Shown here: positions 55,525-64,000 of the stretch, piece after piece
Position numbering within the stretch: position 1 is the first letter of the stretch
Layout of the letters: each line of letters opens with the position of its first letter
DNA from: Noviherbaspirillum soli
GTDB taxonomy: Bacteria; Pseudomonadota; Gammaproteobacteria; Burkholderiales; Burkholderiaceae_D
NCBI RefSeq assembly: GCF_015352955.1
Contig: NZ_JACYOX010000002.1
Coordinates: 339,234-403,233 of the forward strand
DNA: 64,000 bases
Direction of reading: 5' to 3'
The notes under the pieces: generated by a model
Told to the model about the DNA's origin: nothing
Database searches by the model: none
What the model saw: the letters and a program-made list of their open reading frames with translations, nothing else
Made by a program: the position numbers and the translations under genes

Positions 55525-56468
55525 GTAGAACTGCAGTGGTTTTGGTGAATTATAAAGGGGCAAAAGATACAGATATGTGTCTCCTGTCGTTACATGAATG
55601 TGACCCGGTACCACTTGTCGTTTTAGTAGATAACACGCCTTATGATCCTGATCTTGCGGACGTTTTGGCCTGCTACCCTAAAGTGCATCTAATTTACTCG
55701 CCGAAAAATGCGGGTTTCGGTGCTGGAAACAATTTAGGCATTAAATGGGTACTTTCACAAACTGATTGCGAATTCATATTTATACTGAACAATGACGCTA
55801 AAGTCGAACCGGACACAATAGCGAAGCTAGAAGCCACACTAGATGTTTTTCCAAAAGCTGGAATTGCAACCCCAAGAATCGTATTTATGGATACGCCAGA
55901 TAGACTTTGGTATGGTGGAGGTGAGGTAAGTTGGATTCGTGGTGCAGCCGTCGCTCCTGGTTATCTAGGCCCAAGTGATGCACCGTTAGCAATGCAACCT
56001 AGGGAAGTATCTTTCGCGAGTGGCTGCGCTTTGTTAGTGCGACGTAATCTCATGGAAAATTTACGTGGTTTCGATGAGCGCTTCTTTATGTACGAAGAAG
56101 ATTTGGAGCTTTGTTTACGAGCACAGGAACTCGGTTGGCAAATTCGTTATGAGCCATCTGCACTCGTGCTGCACGTAGTGCAATCGTCCTCCCGCGGTCA
56201 ACAAGGATTTGTCGGCATGTTATCGCCTCTTAACCATAATCTTTCTTTTTATACCTACCATCTTGTGCGTAACAGGTTAATAAATATGCATCTTCATGCA
56301 CGAGGATTCAATTATTTACTTTTTTTAGCAGGATTTTCATCCTTGTTGCTAAAGAAAACGTTGCACTTTTTATGCTATCAGCGGTGGGATGGCATAGCAG
56401 CGATTTATAAAGGCTGGCGATCGTTTCAGAGAATGTCTTGGTCTACTTTTAGTAAAGGCAAGCTATGA
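55521..56468 (+). CDS. Family 2 glycosyltransferase (rhamnosyltransferase-like)
   Basis: A 315-residue GT-A transferase. AVVLVNYKGAKDTDMCLLSL opens the domain, LNNDAKVEPDTI holds the metal-binding N-D-D-like triad, and SGCALLVRR...GFDERFFMYEEDLELCLRAQELGW is the acceptor/catalytic region found in WbbL-type enzymes. A C-terminal hydrophobic stretch (about 255-275) may attach it to the membrane. The start is GTG, overlapping the wzy stop by four bases. The stop overlaps the start of the acetyltransferase. Confidence 0.9.
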   Translation: MSRTAVVLVNYKGAKDTDMCLLSLHECDPVPLVVLVDNTPYDPDLADVLACYPKVHLIYSPKNAGFGAGNNLGIKWVLSQTDCEFIFILNNDAKVEPDTIAKLEATLDVFPKAGIATPRIVFMDTPDRLWYGGGEVSWIRGAAVAPGYLGPSDAPLAMQPREVSFASGCALLVRRNLMENLRGFDERFFMYEEDLELCLRAQELGWQIRYEPSALVLHVVQSSSRGQQGFVGMLSPLNHNLSFYTYHLVRNRLINMHLHARGFNYLLFLAGFSSLLLKKTLHFLCYQRWDGIAAIYKGWRSFQRMSWSTFSKGKL

Positions 56469-57070
56469 CGGCGCCCCGCTTGGGATGGGTAAACACTGTA
56501 AAAGAAGACATTAGAGTGTTTCAAATGGTTTACCCTCAACATGGGCTACTTAAATATTTTTATCAGCCCGGGTTAAGAGCATTGATTATATTTCGACTCT
56601 CTCAACTGTTTTACCGCTCAATAATCACTCGACCGATCTCCTATATATTAGTCACATTGAACGATATTCTATGTGGAGTATGGATTGGGCCAAAAGTGGA
56701 GGCAGGACCAGGGTTATTCTTAGGCCACCCACGCGGATTGGTCGTAAATCCAGACACAAAAATTGGAAGTTATTGCTCAATTATTCAGCGAGTTACCTTA
56801 GGCGGGCCAAGTATTACAATTGGGGATTTTGTAGAAATTAATGCAGGTGCTCAGTTGATCAGTAATGATCGCGGTCGACGATCGTTGAAAGTTGGTAACA
56901 ATGTCATTATCGGTGCTGGAGCAGTGGTATTAAAAGATGTCCCAGATTGCACATTAGTCGTTGGCGTACCTGCTAAGGTTGTGAAAGAAATTTCACACGA
57001 AGATAATTGGTTTAACTATCGCCATCGTCTGAATAAGGAGCTAGGGAATTATGATAGTGGAAAGGACTGA
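56465..57070 (+). CDS. Hexapeptide-repeat acetyltransferase (serine acetyltransferase-like)
   Basis: A 201-residue left-handed beta-helix acyltransferase. The N-terminal 75 residues are helical. Hexapeptide coils begin at IGPKVEAGPGLFLGHPRG, where the catalytic histidine is expected in GH-P-R-G, and continue to VGNNVIIGAGAVVLKDVPDC and the closing VVGVPAKVVKE. It resembles CysE/SAT, but in polysaccharide loci such proteins O-acetylate a sugar of the repeat unit. ATGA overlap with the preceding glycosyltransferase supports coupling. Confidence 0.87.
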   Translation: MTAPRLGWVNTVKEDIRVFQMVYPQHGLLKYFYQPGLRALIIFRLSQLFYRSIITRPISYILVTLNDILCGVWIGPKVEAGPGLFLGHPRGLVVNPDTKIGSYCSIIQRVTLGGPSITIGDFVEINAGAQLISNDRGRRSLKVGNNVIIGAGAVVLKDVPDCTLVVGVPAKVVKEISHEDNWFNYRHRLNKELGNYDSGKD

Positions 57071-57148
57071 CAAGCAACCTTAAAAAGGCAGACTTTAAGA
57101 CCATTCTTTTTCGACATGTAAAGATAACTTGAATATGGAGTTTGTATA

Positions 57149-58324
57149 GTGACCGTCAATATTGCAATGATTGAGCCCGTAGGCGGGCACGGTGGAATGG
57201 ATTATTATGACTTTGGGCTTTGTAATGGAATTTCTTCGGCTAACGCAAACGTTGTTTTGTACACCAGTGATAAGACGTCTGACTATCCTAATGCAAAATT
57301 TCTAATTAAAAAATGGTATGTTGGAATATACGGAGCCACTCCAAAAACGCTGCGTGGGATTCTTTTTCTTTTATGCACTTTACGTATATTTTTCGATATT
57401 CTCAGACGAAGGATATCAATAGTTCATTTTCATTTTTTTGATGTCGGTTTTTTGCAATTGATATTATTGGTTTTGGCTAAAACTTTGCGGAAACAGGTCA
57501 TTGTGACTGTCCATGATGTTGAAGGTTTTGTAGAAGGTAAAGGAAGCTTGATTCTGGCGAAAATAGCCTACAGGCTGCCTAACCATATTATCGTTCACAA
57601 TGATTTTACAAAAAATGAATTAATGTCTCTTGTTAAGCGACGTGAAAGATCGGTGCATGTTATTGCTCACGGAAATTACGAGCATATCTACTCAAGGACA
57701 GTTGATAAATTTTCTGCGCGTGATGACTTAGGACTGCCTCACAACAGCAAAATTATATTGTTTTTTGGTCAAATTAAAAATGTGAAACGTTTGGATTTGT
57801 TACTTGAAGCTTTTGCTAAAGTCGTTATGTCCACCCCTAACGTATTGTTGGTGGTAGCTGGTAAAGTTGTTGATGTACCGTTTGCGGTATATGAAGAAAA
57901 AATACAACGACTAAAAATCGAAAAAAACTTGGTGTTAAAGATTCGTTATATCGAAAATTATGAGGTTCCCAATTTTTACTCCTCGGCAGATCTAGTTGTC
58001 TTGCCGTACGAACGAATTTATCAGAGTGGGGTTCTGCTGATGGCAATGACTTTCAGGAGAGCTGTAGTCGTGTCTGATATTCCAGGCATGTTGGATATTG
58101 TAAAGAGTAATCAAACCGGATATGTATTTAAGTCGGGAAGTGTAGAAAGCTTGTCACAAGTCCTTCTCAAGGCATTATCGGAGGAGGAAGAGCGCAAACT
58201 TATTGCTGTTAACGGCTCAGAATATGTGAAGAAGGAACATTCGTGGGAATCTATTGGTAGAGCGACACTGCACGTATATATGTCACTTAGTAAAAATAGA
58301 GTTGTAGATCCACGTTTTACCTAA
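57149..58324 (+). CDS. Family 4 glycosyltransferase
   Basis: A 391-residue GT-B enzyme. The N-terminal domain has PVGGHGGMDYYDFGLCNGI, and the C-terminal domain shows ILFFGQIKNVKRLDLLLEAFAKV and YQSGVLLMAMTFRRAVVVSDIPGM, the sugar-nucleotide site in which the usual E-A-x-x-x-G is partly changed. The start is GTG with GGAG eight bases upstream. It is the last glycosyltransferase of the cassette. Confidence 0.88.
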   Translation: MTVNIAMIEPVGGHGGMDYYDFGLCNGISSANANVVLYTSDKTSDYPNAKFLIKKWYVGIYGATPKTLRGILFLLCTLRIFFDILRRRISIVHFHFFDVGFLQLILLVLAKTLRKQVIVTVHDVEGFVEGKGSLILAKIAYRLPNHIIVHNDFTKNELMSLVKRRERSVHVIAHGNYEHIYSRTVDKFSARDDLGLPHNSKIILFFGQIKNVKRLDLLLEAFAKVVMSTPNVLLVVAGKVVDVPFAVYEEKIQRLKIEKNLVLKIRYIENYEVPNFYSSADLVVLPYERIYQSGVLLMAMTFRRAVVVSDIPGMLDIVKSNQTGYVFKSGSVESLSQVLLKALSEEEERKLIAVNGSEYVKKEHSWESIGRATLHVYMSLSKNRVVDPRFT

Positions 58325-58741
58325 AATTTTCGTTATGAATTTTTGGGTTTGGCTTTTAATTAGAATAACGTGCCGAGTAGAGATAAGTATAATAAATATG
58401 GAAGTTTCATAAAACCAGCAAAGTTGACCGGGTATGCGGTCCCTAGCTGTATTGCGGAGCACTTTACGAGTTTATGAGTCACTAGTTGGTACTATATCAA
58501 TAAAATCTATTTATAAAATATTGATAACGAAAATTTGTTGAGAGACTTATCGTTTTGGCGGCACTGTCATATTTGAGTTGGGTTAATGCCCTGACTTGGT
58601 ATTAAATACATAAGAACAAGCCTAAATATGGATGGTTTGTGTCCGAGCTCATTAAAGGAAATAAAATTTACTTATATTTTTAGGGTAATTAGAATATAGT
58701 TAATTGGGGTAAAGATTATTTTTTATAGGACAACACGATTT
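58325..58741. other. AT-rich spacer inside the cassette
   Basis: 417 bases with stop codons in all frames and no recognisable gene remnant. The size suggests the downstream acetyltransferase has its own promoter, but none could be assigned. Confidence 0.45.
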
Positions 58742-59227
58742 ATGTGGAAGCTTTTTAATTCAATTCAAAAATCTGTGATATTTCCAGGGCGAATTAGAGC
58801 TCTTCTTCTTCGTATCGGTGGATGCGAAATTGCGGGTAGTGCGAGAGTCGCATCCGGTGTGTTTATAGGATCAAATAAGTTGCATATGCATTCGAACACA
58901 TTTGTGAATGTAAATTGTTTTTTAGATGGATGCGCTCGCATAACATTAGAGGAATGGGTACGATTAGGTCCGCATGTAAAGATATTGACTGGTACGCACT
59001 CGTATGAAAATTCCGTATTGCGCCGCTCTCCTAGAAGTAAGAATATAAACTTACCGGTCGTTATAAAGCGAGGATCCTGGGTCGGAATGGGCGCGATGTT
59101 GCTGCCTGGTGTAACAATTGGAGAGGGTTGTATTATTGCTGCTGGGGCTGTAGTTATAAAGTCGACGTTACCAAACGGCTTATATGCTGGAAATCCCGCA
59201 AAGCGCTTGAAAGATCTGCCAACTTAA
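58742..59227 (+). CDS. Hexapeptide-repeat acyltransferase (WcaF/NodL-like)
   Basis: A 161-residue left-handed beta-helix acetyltransferase. Coils run from GGCEIAGSARVASGVFIGSN; the catalytic histidine is in ILTGTHSYEN; and WVGMGAMLLPGVTIGEGCIIAAGAVV and YAGNPAKRLKDLP close the fold, matching the sugar O-acetyltransferase group (maltose/galactoside/NodL). It would add an acetyl group to the exopolysaccharide. It stands 417 bases after the last glycosyltransferase and is the right end of the locus. Confidence 0.9.
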   Translation: MWKLFNSIQKSVIFPGRIRALLLRIGGCEIAGSARVASGVFIGSNKLHMHSNTFVNVNCFLDGCARITLEEWVRLGPHVKILTGTHSYENSVLRRSPRSKNINLPVVIKRGSWVGMGAMLLPGVTIGEGCIIAAGAVVIKSTLPNGLYAGNPAKRLKDLPT

Positions 59228-59758
59228 ACAAACACCGAAGCATTTAGTGAAATCTCTTTTTGCAAATTATGTTGTTGATAGTAAGCTAATATGAATTATA
59301 TTTTTCAATATGCCAAGTATTGGTTTGAAGAAAAATGTAATTAACGGCAATAATTTGTCATGCCGGCTTTTATTTTAGAAGATCTAAGGGGCGTCTTAAT
59401 AGATAAACAACTTATAAGTCTGAAAAGTCGCTCCTCAGCAATGATCTTTATTGCAAATGAAAGTCTTATGTTGGATTGCGACACTCGCCACCGATGTTTA
59501 TGACAATAATTTTGCGCTGTCTGATCGGAAGTTTAAGGACTTGGTTTTTTAAATATTAATATTTTATTGAGGATATGTCAGCGATATGGCGAGTTAGAAA
59601 AACCTCGATTACTACTGTCTTGATAAACAGCAATATCTTTAATGGGCAACCTGGATTTCCAGAGGCTTAGTGAATGGCGTCATTAGCAAAGCTAAATAAA
59701 AAATAGTCACGTAAACCCCTGCGAAGTGCTACCGGTCGATCGGGTCAAGGCTGAACCC
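59228..59758. other. AT-rich right border of the glycan cassette
   Basis: 531 bases after the last acetyltransferase with no supported ORF. Composition is AT-rich up to about 59.7 kb, where GC-rich DNA begins abruptly at the convergent barrel gene. No IS end or direct repeat was recognised at this border. Confidence 0.5.
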
Positions 59759-60853
59759 TCAAAAACTCACCACCACCCCCGCACTCACAAACCCATACTT
59801 CTTATCAAACCGGCTAGCCGTCAAGCTGTTGTACGCAAACGGAATCTCCCCCGTAAATTGCTTGGCCATCACCTGGCCGCGTCCGAACAGGGACACATTG
59901 TCGGTCACGCGGTACATGATCTCGCCGACCAGCGTGTGGTTGTTTTCCACCGGCTTGCCGCCACGCTGGCTGATGATGTCGTCGACGTTGTTGCGCTTGA
60001 CGTGCTGGTAGTCATATCCGGCGCGGAATTGCCAGTTGCCGGTCAGCCATTTGGCGGAGACGCCGGCGTGCAGGTAACGGGCGCGGTATTCGGCTTCGTT
60101 GTAGACGTTGACGCCCAGGCTGCTGTTGGCCAGGGTGAAGCGGTCCACCACCGCGCTGGCATTGCAAAACTGGGCCAGCGTACCGGTCACGCTCGTGCGG
60201 CCAAAGGCCAGGTTGTAGTTGCAGCCGTTCTGCGTCGCCGTGCCGGCGACGGAACCCAGTTGCACGCGGCTGGTGCCGACGCCGGCGAAGGCTGACACTT
60301 CGCCCTGCTGCAGCACCGGCCAGGAGGCAATCAGGTCAGCCTGGAACTGCCGGTCGCTCGGATCCTTTACGGTCACCGAGTTGAGCGTGGTGCCGGATAC
60401 GGTGGTCGGCGTTGTCTTGTCCAGCCGGTCGGCATAGTTACCCCACGCGCCGACACGCGCCGCCAGTGCAGGCACCAATGCCTGCCCGTCCAGGAACTTG
60501 TACTGCGTGGCGATCTGCCAGCTGTTGATCTTGGCTTCGTCGTTGCGGTATTCAAGCCTGCGCTGCCATAGGCCGCCGTCAAGCCAGAGCGCTGGCGTGA
60601 CCGCAACGCCGGCGCGCACGTGCGCTCCCTTGTAGTCGCCTACATTCGTGCCTGCATAATTGCTGTCGCGATCACGGACCTTGAACAGGTCCACCGTGTC
60701 GTTGACAACGTCGTAGGCGGCTTCAATCTCTACCTTGCCAGGCAGAGTGCCCTTGTTCGCCGACAGCAGTGCATCGAGCGGCGCCGCATGGGCGGTGGAG
60801 GCGCCTTGCGTGGCGGCGATTGCTGACAGGAGCAGCAGAGAAAACTTCTTCAT
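59759..60853 (-). CDS. Outer-membrane beta-barrel protein, unknown function
   Basis: A 364-residue exported protein. A standard signal peptide (MKKFSLLLLSAIAATQGASTAHA, cleavage before APLDAL) is followed by alternating beta strands and a C-terminal phenylalanine (SAGVVVSF), the outer-membrane barrel signature. Two cysteines (NGCNYN and AQFCNAS) could form a disulfide in a loop. The barrel may have about 14-16 strands (rough estimate). No family is recognised. AAAGG stands just before the ATG at 60853; the frame is open further upstream without homology. A terminator separates it from the lipoprotein gene, so it has its own promoter. Confidence 0.75.
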   Translation of the reverse strand: MKKFSLLLLSAIAATQGASTAHAAPLDALLSANKGTLPGKVEIEAAYDVVNDTVDLFKVRDRDSNYAGTNVGDYKGAHVRAGVAVTPALWLDGGLWQRRLEYRNDEAKINSWQIATQYKFLDGQALVPALAARVGAWGNYADRLDKTTPTTVSGTTLNSVTVKDPSDRQFQADLIASWPVLQQGEVSAFAGVGTSRVQLGSVAGTATQNGCNYNLAFGRTSVTGTLAQFCNASAVVDRFTLANSSLGVNVYNEAEYRARYLHAGVSAKWLTGNWQFRAGYDYQHVKRNNVDDIISQRGGKPVENNHTLVGEIMYRVTDNVSLFGRGQVMAKQFTGEIPFAYNSLTASRFDKKYGFVSAGVVVSF

Positions 60854-60947
60854 ACAACCTTTTGCTTGGAATCGGAAAATTAAAGGGCAGGGCATTAAGG
60901 GCGGCCGAGAGTGGCCGGCGCTTCCGCCAGACTGTGGCCATGACGCA

Positions 60948-60981
60948 TAAAAAAGAGCGGCCACATTGTGTGTCCGCTCTT
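60948..60981 (-). terminator. Rho-independent terminator of the lipoprotein gene
   Basis: On the minus strand AAGAGCGG pairs with CCGCTCTT across a 13-base loop, followed by a T-run. It lies 33 bases after the stop at 61015. Confidence 0.8.
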
Positions 60982-61014
60982 GCCGGATCGTCTGACCGCT
61001 GCCGCGTAAATGGC

Positions 61015-62502
61015 TTACTGGATGTTGACCAGGCCCTCGGTGCCGGGGCCGGTGACGCTATGCGTCGTGTTGGTAACGCCCACGCTCAGCACCGGCAGCA
61101 GCGTGCCGTCCTGGTAGCGCACATTCATATTGTTCGACACCACGAACTTGACCTTGAAGCTGCCCTTGATGTTGGCAAACTGGCTGGGAACGAAGCTGCT
61201 GGTGTTGTAGCTTGTATTGCCAACCACCTTCTCGACCAGCGTGCTGTAGTTCACGGTGGCGGTGTTGTTGACGATGGTAATCGGGTTGAACGACGGCTGC
61301 GCCACGGTGACATTGAACTCGTTGCCGCTGTTGTCCTTGGCGTAGACGTACACATTGGTTTGCGGCGTCAGCGAAAGGGCGACCGTGCCGCTGGTGGCGT
61401 TGCGTTGGATATGGACTTTTTCAACATCGACCTGCAGCTTGCGGCCCTGGCCGCCGACTTCTTCCAGTGCCAGGCCGACGTCGGCGACGAGGTCAACCTG
61501 GGTCCCTTCGGTCGCCGTGTATTCAAAGCCGATGGTGTTCAGGCCTGCCAGCGTGATGCCGGGGTTGCTGAACTGGCTCAGGGTGTAGGCGGTGCCGTTA
61601 AGGGTTACCGAATTGTTCTTCGGTGCGATGTAATAGGCTTTTGCCGATGGAATATCGATCGGTGCAGCCAGCGGATTCTGCAGCTGCTTGGCCAGGTCCG
61701 TCAGTTGCGAAGCATCGTTCGCATTATTCAAGGCCGTTGCCTGCTTGCCCAGATCGGTGGCGATGCTGGTGATGTCCGCGCTGGTCAATGCCACGGGTTT
61801 CAGAGTGCTGTCCTGATTGACTGTGGCCAGCGTCTTGTTGATGGCATTGGTCAGCACGGCCGAATTGGCATTGCCATTGCCGTCAAACAAGGCGGCTTCG
61901 GTCGATGCCAACAGCGTGCTGGCAAGGGAAGTAGCGGCAATGGTGTAGAGCCTGCTAGCCTGGCTGGCATCGTTTTGCGTGGCCATCACATTGGCCAGCT
62001 GTTGCACGATCTGTTGCACGGCAAGGGTTTTCTTCAGGATCGCTGTATTGCCTGGCGCAGCCGGGTCGACCTTGGTCAGGTCGGTTCCGGCAGGCAGTCC
62101 TAGTGCACTTGCCAGTTGCGCATTGGTCAGGCCCGAATCGGCCAGCAGCGTGGTCAGCGGGGAAAGAATCGCCGCGCCCGCCGGTGTTTTCAGGGCGCCC
62201 TTGAAGGCGTAACCAGTGCTGATATCGGTGCCGCCGACGCTGACCAGCGTGGCGCTGCACGCCGCGCTCAGGGTGAAGTCACCTTGGCCACTCGTCGTCG
62301 CAGTTACTTCGCCCGCATCCTGGATGCCATTTTTATTGGTGTCGCAAAAGACCGTGGCGCCATTGATATAACCGTCAACTACTTTGCCGGAGACGGCCAT
62401 CGTTTGGGTGTTGCCGGTGTCAGATCCGCCGCCGCCGCCGCCGCATCCGGCCAAAGCCAAAACGAGTGCCAGATAAACGGTTTTCTTATTAAGGTTACAC
62501 AT
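61015..62502 (-). CDS. Glycine-rich-lipobox lipoprotein, unknown function
   Basis: A 495-residue lipoprotein. The signal peptide ends LAGC (cysteine near residue 20), followed directly by six glycines and a Ser/Thr linker. Residues 38-75 (VVDGYINGATVFCDTNKNGIQDAGE) resemble the Sdr/Cna-type or dockerin-like calcium-binding loops D-x-N-x-N-G-x-x-D seen at the start of large surface lipoproteins. The centre is Ala/Leu/Thr-rich and helical; the C-terminal 200 residues are beta-rich. Function unknown. The ATG at 62502 has GGAA upstream. A terminator follows the stop and an inverted repeat precedes the gene. Confidence 0.75.
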   Translation of the reverse strand: MCNLNKKTVYLALVLALAGCGGGGGGSDTGNTQTMAVSGKVVDGYINGATVFCDTNKNGIQDAGEVTATTSGQGDFTLSAACSATLVSVGGTDISTGYAFKGALKTPAGAAILSPLTTLLADSGLTNAQLASALGLPAGTDLTKVDPAAPGNTAILKKTLAVQQIVQQLANVMATQNDASQASRLYTIAATSLASTLLASTEAALFDGNGNANSAVLTNAINKTLATVNQDSTLKPVALTSADITSIATDLGKQATALNNANDASQLTDLAKQLQNPLAAPIDIPSAKAYYIAPKNNSVTLNGTAYTLSQFSNPGITLAGLNTIGFEYTATEGTQVDLVADVGLALEEVGGQGRKLQVDVEKVHIQRNATSGTVALSLTPQTNVYVYAKDNSGNEFNVTVAQPSFNPITIVNNTATVNYSTLVEKVVGNTSYNTSSFVPSQFANIKGSFKVKFVVSNNMNVRYQDGTLLPVLSVGVTNTTHSVTGPGTEGLVNIQ

Positions 62503-62547
62503 CGAGTTTCCTTGAATTTACAGTTTTGAGCTTTGAAAATGCCAGTT

Positions 62548-62577
62548 TTTCCTAATGATAACATTTATCTTAGGAAA
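62548..62577. promoter_or_regulatory. Inverted repeat upstream of the lipoprotein gene
   Basis: TTTCCTAA and TTAGGAAA are perfect inverse complements 14 bases apart, 46 bases before the lipoprotein start. On the minus strand a TATCAT-like -10 lies between the arms. Regulator unknown. Confidence 0.45.
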
Positions 62578-63001
62578 CTTAAATCTGTGGAGTGCGTTTA
62601 TGCGACGGATGACGCAATACCAAAATACGGGCGTTCTTTACGGAAAAATGTCTTTGCAGGATTAAATCTCACTGGGAAATAGATCGAGGAGTTATATGTT
62701 GAGTAAATTTGCGGTGGCTTCGGAAGGAATACGCAGGTTTGATGTCTTTCATTTTTTTGATGAAAAAAGCAAGATGTTTTAGTTTGTTGCCAAGGAATTT
62801 CATTGCAAAATGCAAGAGAGCAGGGACCTCGTGAAGAAAAATTTCGCAAAGGCTGCCTTGTTTCTCGATCGCAGGACCAGCAGACCGGGCAGATTGGTAA
62901 ACCGGAACACCGGGTGCCAGCATATCCATCCTGTTTCTTGTCCCCTGTCAACTGAGAAATGATTCCTCGAAGTATGATTGCCAGACAAATAGAGGGGACG
63001 T

Positions 63002-63079
63002 ATGGACTACTTGATATTTGCAGTTGGCTATGTCGCTCTGGTGTTGGTTGCCATCCCACTTTATGCGTTGACGGATTAA
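63002..63079 (+). CDS. Candidate small membrane protein (25 residues)
   Basis: A very short ORF, MDYLIFAVGY-VALVLVAIPL-YALTD, which is one hydrophobic helix with a charged residue at each end. AGAGGGG stands four bases before the ATG, a strong Shine-Dalgarno at slightly short spacing. The layout resembles small inner-membrane proteins such as KdpF- or CydX-type subunits, but no partner gene is adjacent and no family is recognised. Confidence 0.4.
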   Translation: MDYLIFAVGYVALVLVAIPLYALTD

Positions 63080-63816
63080 GGAGACGGTGCATCTCATTCC
63101 GGAGCGCGCGGACCATGCACGCGGGTAGAACCGCGTGGCGCCGGGCGAGCAGGCCGATCCGCTTTTCTTCTGCCAATCAGCGTGTTCGTTGCAAGCCTTG
63201 TATCGCGGAAGGTTTGCCGGCATTCCATGCTGGCCAGATCGTCCGCAAGATTCATTAAACATCCCGGTTCTTGCTTGTAATCGTCAACGTAGTCGATCAA
63301 TTTTTGAAATTGAGCAGCGCCTGGGCGCTCGGGTTTCCGGGAGCGGCATTCCTCACTGTATGTCGTTTTTCTTCTGCGCCATCTCCTGCAGCCTGGACCG
63401 CAGTGTTGTTTACGTCCTGGTAATTCAGACGTAGGTAATTCAACAAGAAATTAAAATTAAAAGGCCGATAACGGCAAAGCTGCTCGGCAGGGTAGTCAGT
63501 CGGTGTTTTAACAGGGTCCAAGATGGTTCTTGATAAAACGCCATGGCTTGAGTGGCAAATAATTCAATCCCTCTTTTTCCGGCAGATGGGCGGTCGGCTC
63601 CAAAACGCAACCGTCCAATGTTTGACTTGCCCGCGCACCGGCTGGGGTCGACATCGGGATAGCCGATTTTCCTTGGCGCATGCGAAAAATGCAGGTTGAT
63701 ATTGGTTCCACGCCAAAACCAACACTAGCGCATTTCCAGCCTGACTGGCATCCACCGGCCAAGCAGGATTGCCTTTGGCAGAGTCGCCCGAGGGTTAGTA
63801 GATACTGTTATGCCCG

Positions 63817-64000
<184 letters not shown>

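Larger units (their letters stand above)
62503..63816. other. Largely gene-free stretch
   Basis: About 1.3 kb between the lipoprotein gene and the IS110-type transposase end. It carries an inverted repeat upstream of the lipoprotein gene and a candidate 25-residue peptide gene at 63002 (both listed). Other open frames, the longest at 62598-63176 on the minus strand, have odd composition and no family features. The part next to 63816 should include the downstream end of the insertion element, but its terminus could not be fixed. Confidence 0.5.

Noticed and set aside
62598..63176. A 192-codon minus-strand frame
   Set aside because: Mixed composition, no Shine-Dalgarno, no recognisable motif, and it overlaps the better candidate peptide on the other strand.
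63508..63762. Short minus-strand frames left of the IS110 fragment
   Set aside because: They do not continue the transposase and show no known protein; probably non-coding end of the element or flanking DNA.

Overview
The window is a piece of a GC-rich betaproteobacterial chromosome. The waaC-kdoO-waaA block, the two RND pump operons with TetR repressors, the pcm-rhodanese-tolC order and the Wza/Wzb/Wzc locus all suit Burkholderiales, most likely an Oxalobacteraceae relative (inference). No rRNA, tRNA or CRISPR array is seen. One partial IS110-type transposase lies at the right edge and one REP-associated transposase near 32 kb.

Layout. 0-9 kb (+): surface-glycan and LPS core genes: the end of a phosphoglycosyl transferase, a GtrB-like glycosyltransferase with a GtrA flippase, a WbpM/PglF-type dehydratase, a phosphohexomutase, then waaC, kdoO, waaA and a small oxidoreductase-like protein. 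9-10.5 kb (-): a POT peptide transporter. 10.9-14.2 kb (+): two leucine-rich-repeat proteins that share a C-terminal module and both end in a C-x-L-V tetrapeptide resembling a CaaX box. 14.3-21 kb: an AcrAB-OprM-type pump (-) with a divergent TetR gene and a palindromic operator. 21.2-24.8 kb: a 1189-residue left-handed beta-helix protein with about twelve 59-residue super-repeats. 25.2-31.9 kb: a Sec-exported RHS protein with an AT-rich C-terminal domain and two related exported proteins behind it (candidate immunity proteins). 32-34.3 kb: a REP-associated transposase, a REP-like hairpin and a DUF192-TadE-OmpA fusion. 34.5-42 kb (-): tetR, adaptor, RND pump, pcm, rhodanese and tolC. 42-43 kb (-): an orphan protein.

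43.5-59.2 kb (+) is a Wzx/Wzy-type exopolysaccharide or capsule locus. A WcaJ-type initiating transferase and Wza, Wzb and Wzc stand on GC-rich DNA. An AT-rich cassette follows with four glycosyltransferases (one a divergent GT-D-like protein), a flippase, a polymerase and two hexapeptide acetyltransferases. The repeat unit would be started by the WcaJ-type enzyme, extended by the glycosyltransferases, flipped by Wzx, polymerised by Wzy and exported by Wzc/Wza, with Wzb resetting Wzc. 59.7-62.5 kb (-): an outer-membrane barrel and a glycine-rich lipoprotein. The last 1.5 kb is nearly gene-free apart from a candidate 25-residue membrane peptide and the transposase end.

The strongest candidates for undescribed biology are the paired CaaX-tailed LRR proteins, the giant beta-helix protein, the RHS toxin with duplicated exported immunity candidates, and the DUF192-TadE-OmpA fusion.
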